A stretch of 32,640 bases of DNA, from the NCBI GenBank assembly GCA_947627445.1, contig CANQWA010000030.1, forward strand, positions 1 through 32,640, in the 5' to 3' direction. Made by a program: the position numbers and the translations under genes. Under the pieces are notes generated by a model, which did no database searches, was not told where the DNA came from, and saw only the letters and a list, made by a program, of their open reading frames with translations. Positions 32,554 through 32,640 of the stretch are shown piece by piece; position 1 is the first letter of the stretch, and every line of letters starts with the position of its first letter. This stretch comes from an uncultured Ruminococcus sp. Its GTDB lineage: Bacteria; Bacillota; Clostridia; Oscillospirales; Ruminococcaceae.

Positions 32554-32640
32554 TAATAACCGGAGAAAGCGCCGGACGCGTTGCCGGGCCCGCAGGGCGG
32601 ACGGCGGTTTCGACGGATATTATATAGGATGCAGTGAAAA

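Noticed and set aside
1-32640. CRISPR arrays, rRNA genes and recognisable insertion sequences
   Set aside because: No regularly spaced repeats, no rRNA sequence and no transposase gene were seen. The only transposon-named product is the nested TnpV-like protein, which is not a transposase by known activity.

Overview
The window looks like an integrative and conjugative element (ICE), or a large part of one, in a low-to-mid GC Gram-positive bacterium, most likely a gut clostridium of the Lachnospiraceae type. The evidence is strong AGGAGG-type ribosome binding sites, a sortase with a sortase-anchored surface protein, a tRNA-Asn gene at the left edge, and a gene set and order matching Tn1549/CTn-like elements of the Clostridia. 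Nearly all genes lie on the + strand. No integrase, excisionase or serine recombinase is visible, so at least one end of the element lies outside the window.

Left flank and maintenance (1-3670): a 27-29 bp fragment of the tRNA-Asn 5' half is followed by the complete tRNA-Asn gene and its terminator. A 348-bp structured leader with several hairpins then precedes overlapping parA and parB genes, which probably stabilise the element. A secreted CAP-domain (SCP-like) protein with an Ig-like N-terminal region follows and ends at a strong terminator.

Surface module (3680-8495): a good promoter drives a 1305-residue wall-anchored adhesin. It has an N-terminal thioester domain, about eight CnaB/SpaA-type repeats and a VPQTG sorting signal. 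It overlaps by 4 bp a class B-like sortase that probably anchors it. The module could help donor and recipient cells attach to each other or to host tissue.

DNA-processing module (8609-16833): two small proteins (the second LPD28-like) precede a 2533-residue methylase/SNF2-helicase fusion. A complete tnpV-like gene with its own ribosome binding site lies in the +1 frame inside the helicase reading frame. There it coincides with a low-complexity linker, making this a nested overprinted gene and the most unusual feature of the window.

Cargo island (16834-18960): an AT-rich segment with its own near-consensus promoter carries a single-pass membrane protein with GLUG-type repeats. It differs in composition from its surroundings and was probably acquired separately.

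Transfer module (19022-31810): a TOPRIM/DUF3991 protein, a GC-rich inverted repeat that could be oriT or an attenuator, a DUF5688 protein, MobC, a MOB-P-type relaxase, PcfB/DUF3801, an ArdC/LtrC-like protein, the VirD4 coupling protein, a Maff2/VirB2-like pilin candidate, a TrbL/VirB6-like membrane protein, PrgI, the VirB4 ATPase and a membrane-anchored lysozyme-like hydrolase. Together these cover DNA nicking, coupling and a Gram-positive type IV secretion channel. The run stops at a terminator directly after the hydrolase. The NlpC/P60 domain and the downstream DUF4315/DUF4366 genes usual in relatives, as recalled, are not seen.

Right flank (31775-32640): an AT-rich gene-free segment of about 400 bp is bounded by inverted copies of a 25-bp hairpin-forming sequence and could be MITE-like. 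It is followed by a more GC-rich stretch with a csrA-like gene whose leader carries GGA-loop structures typical of CsrA autoregulation.
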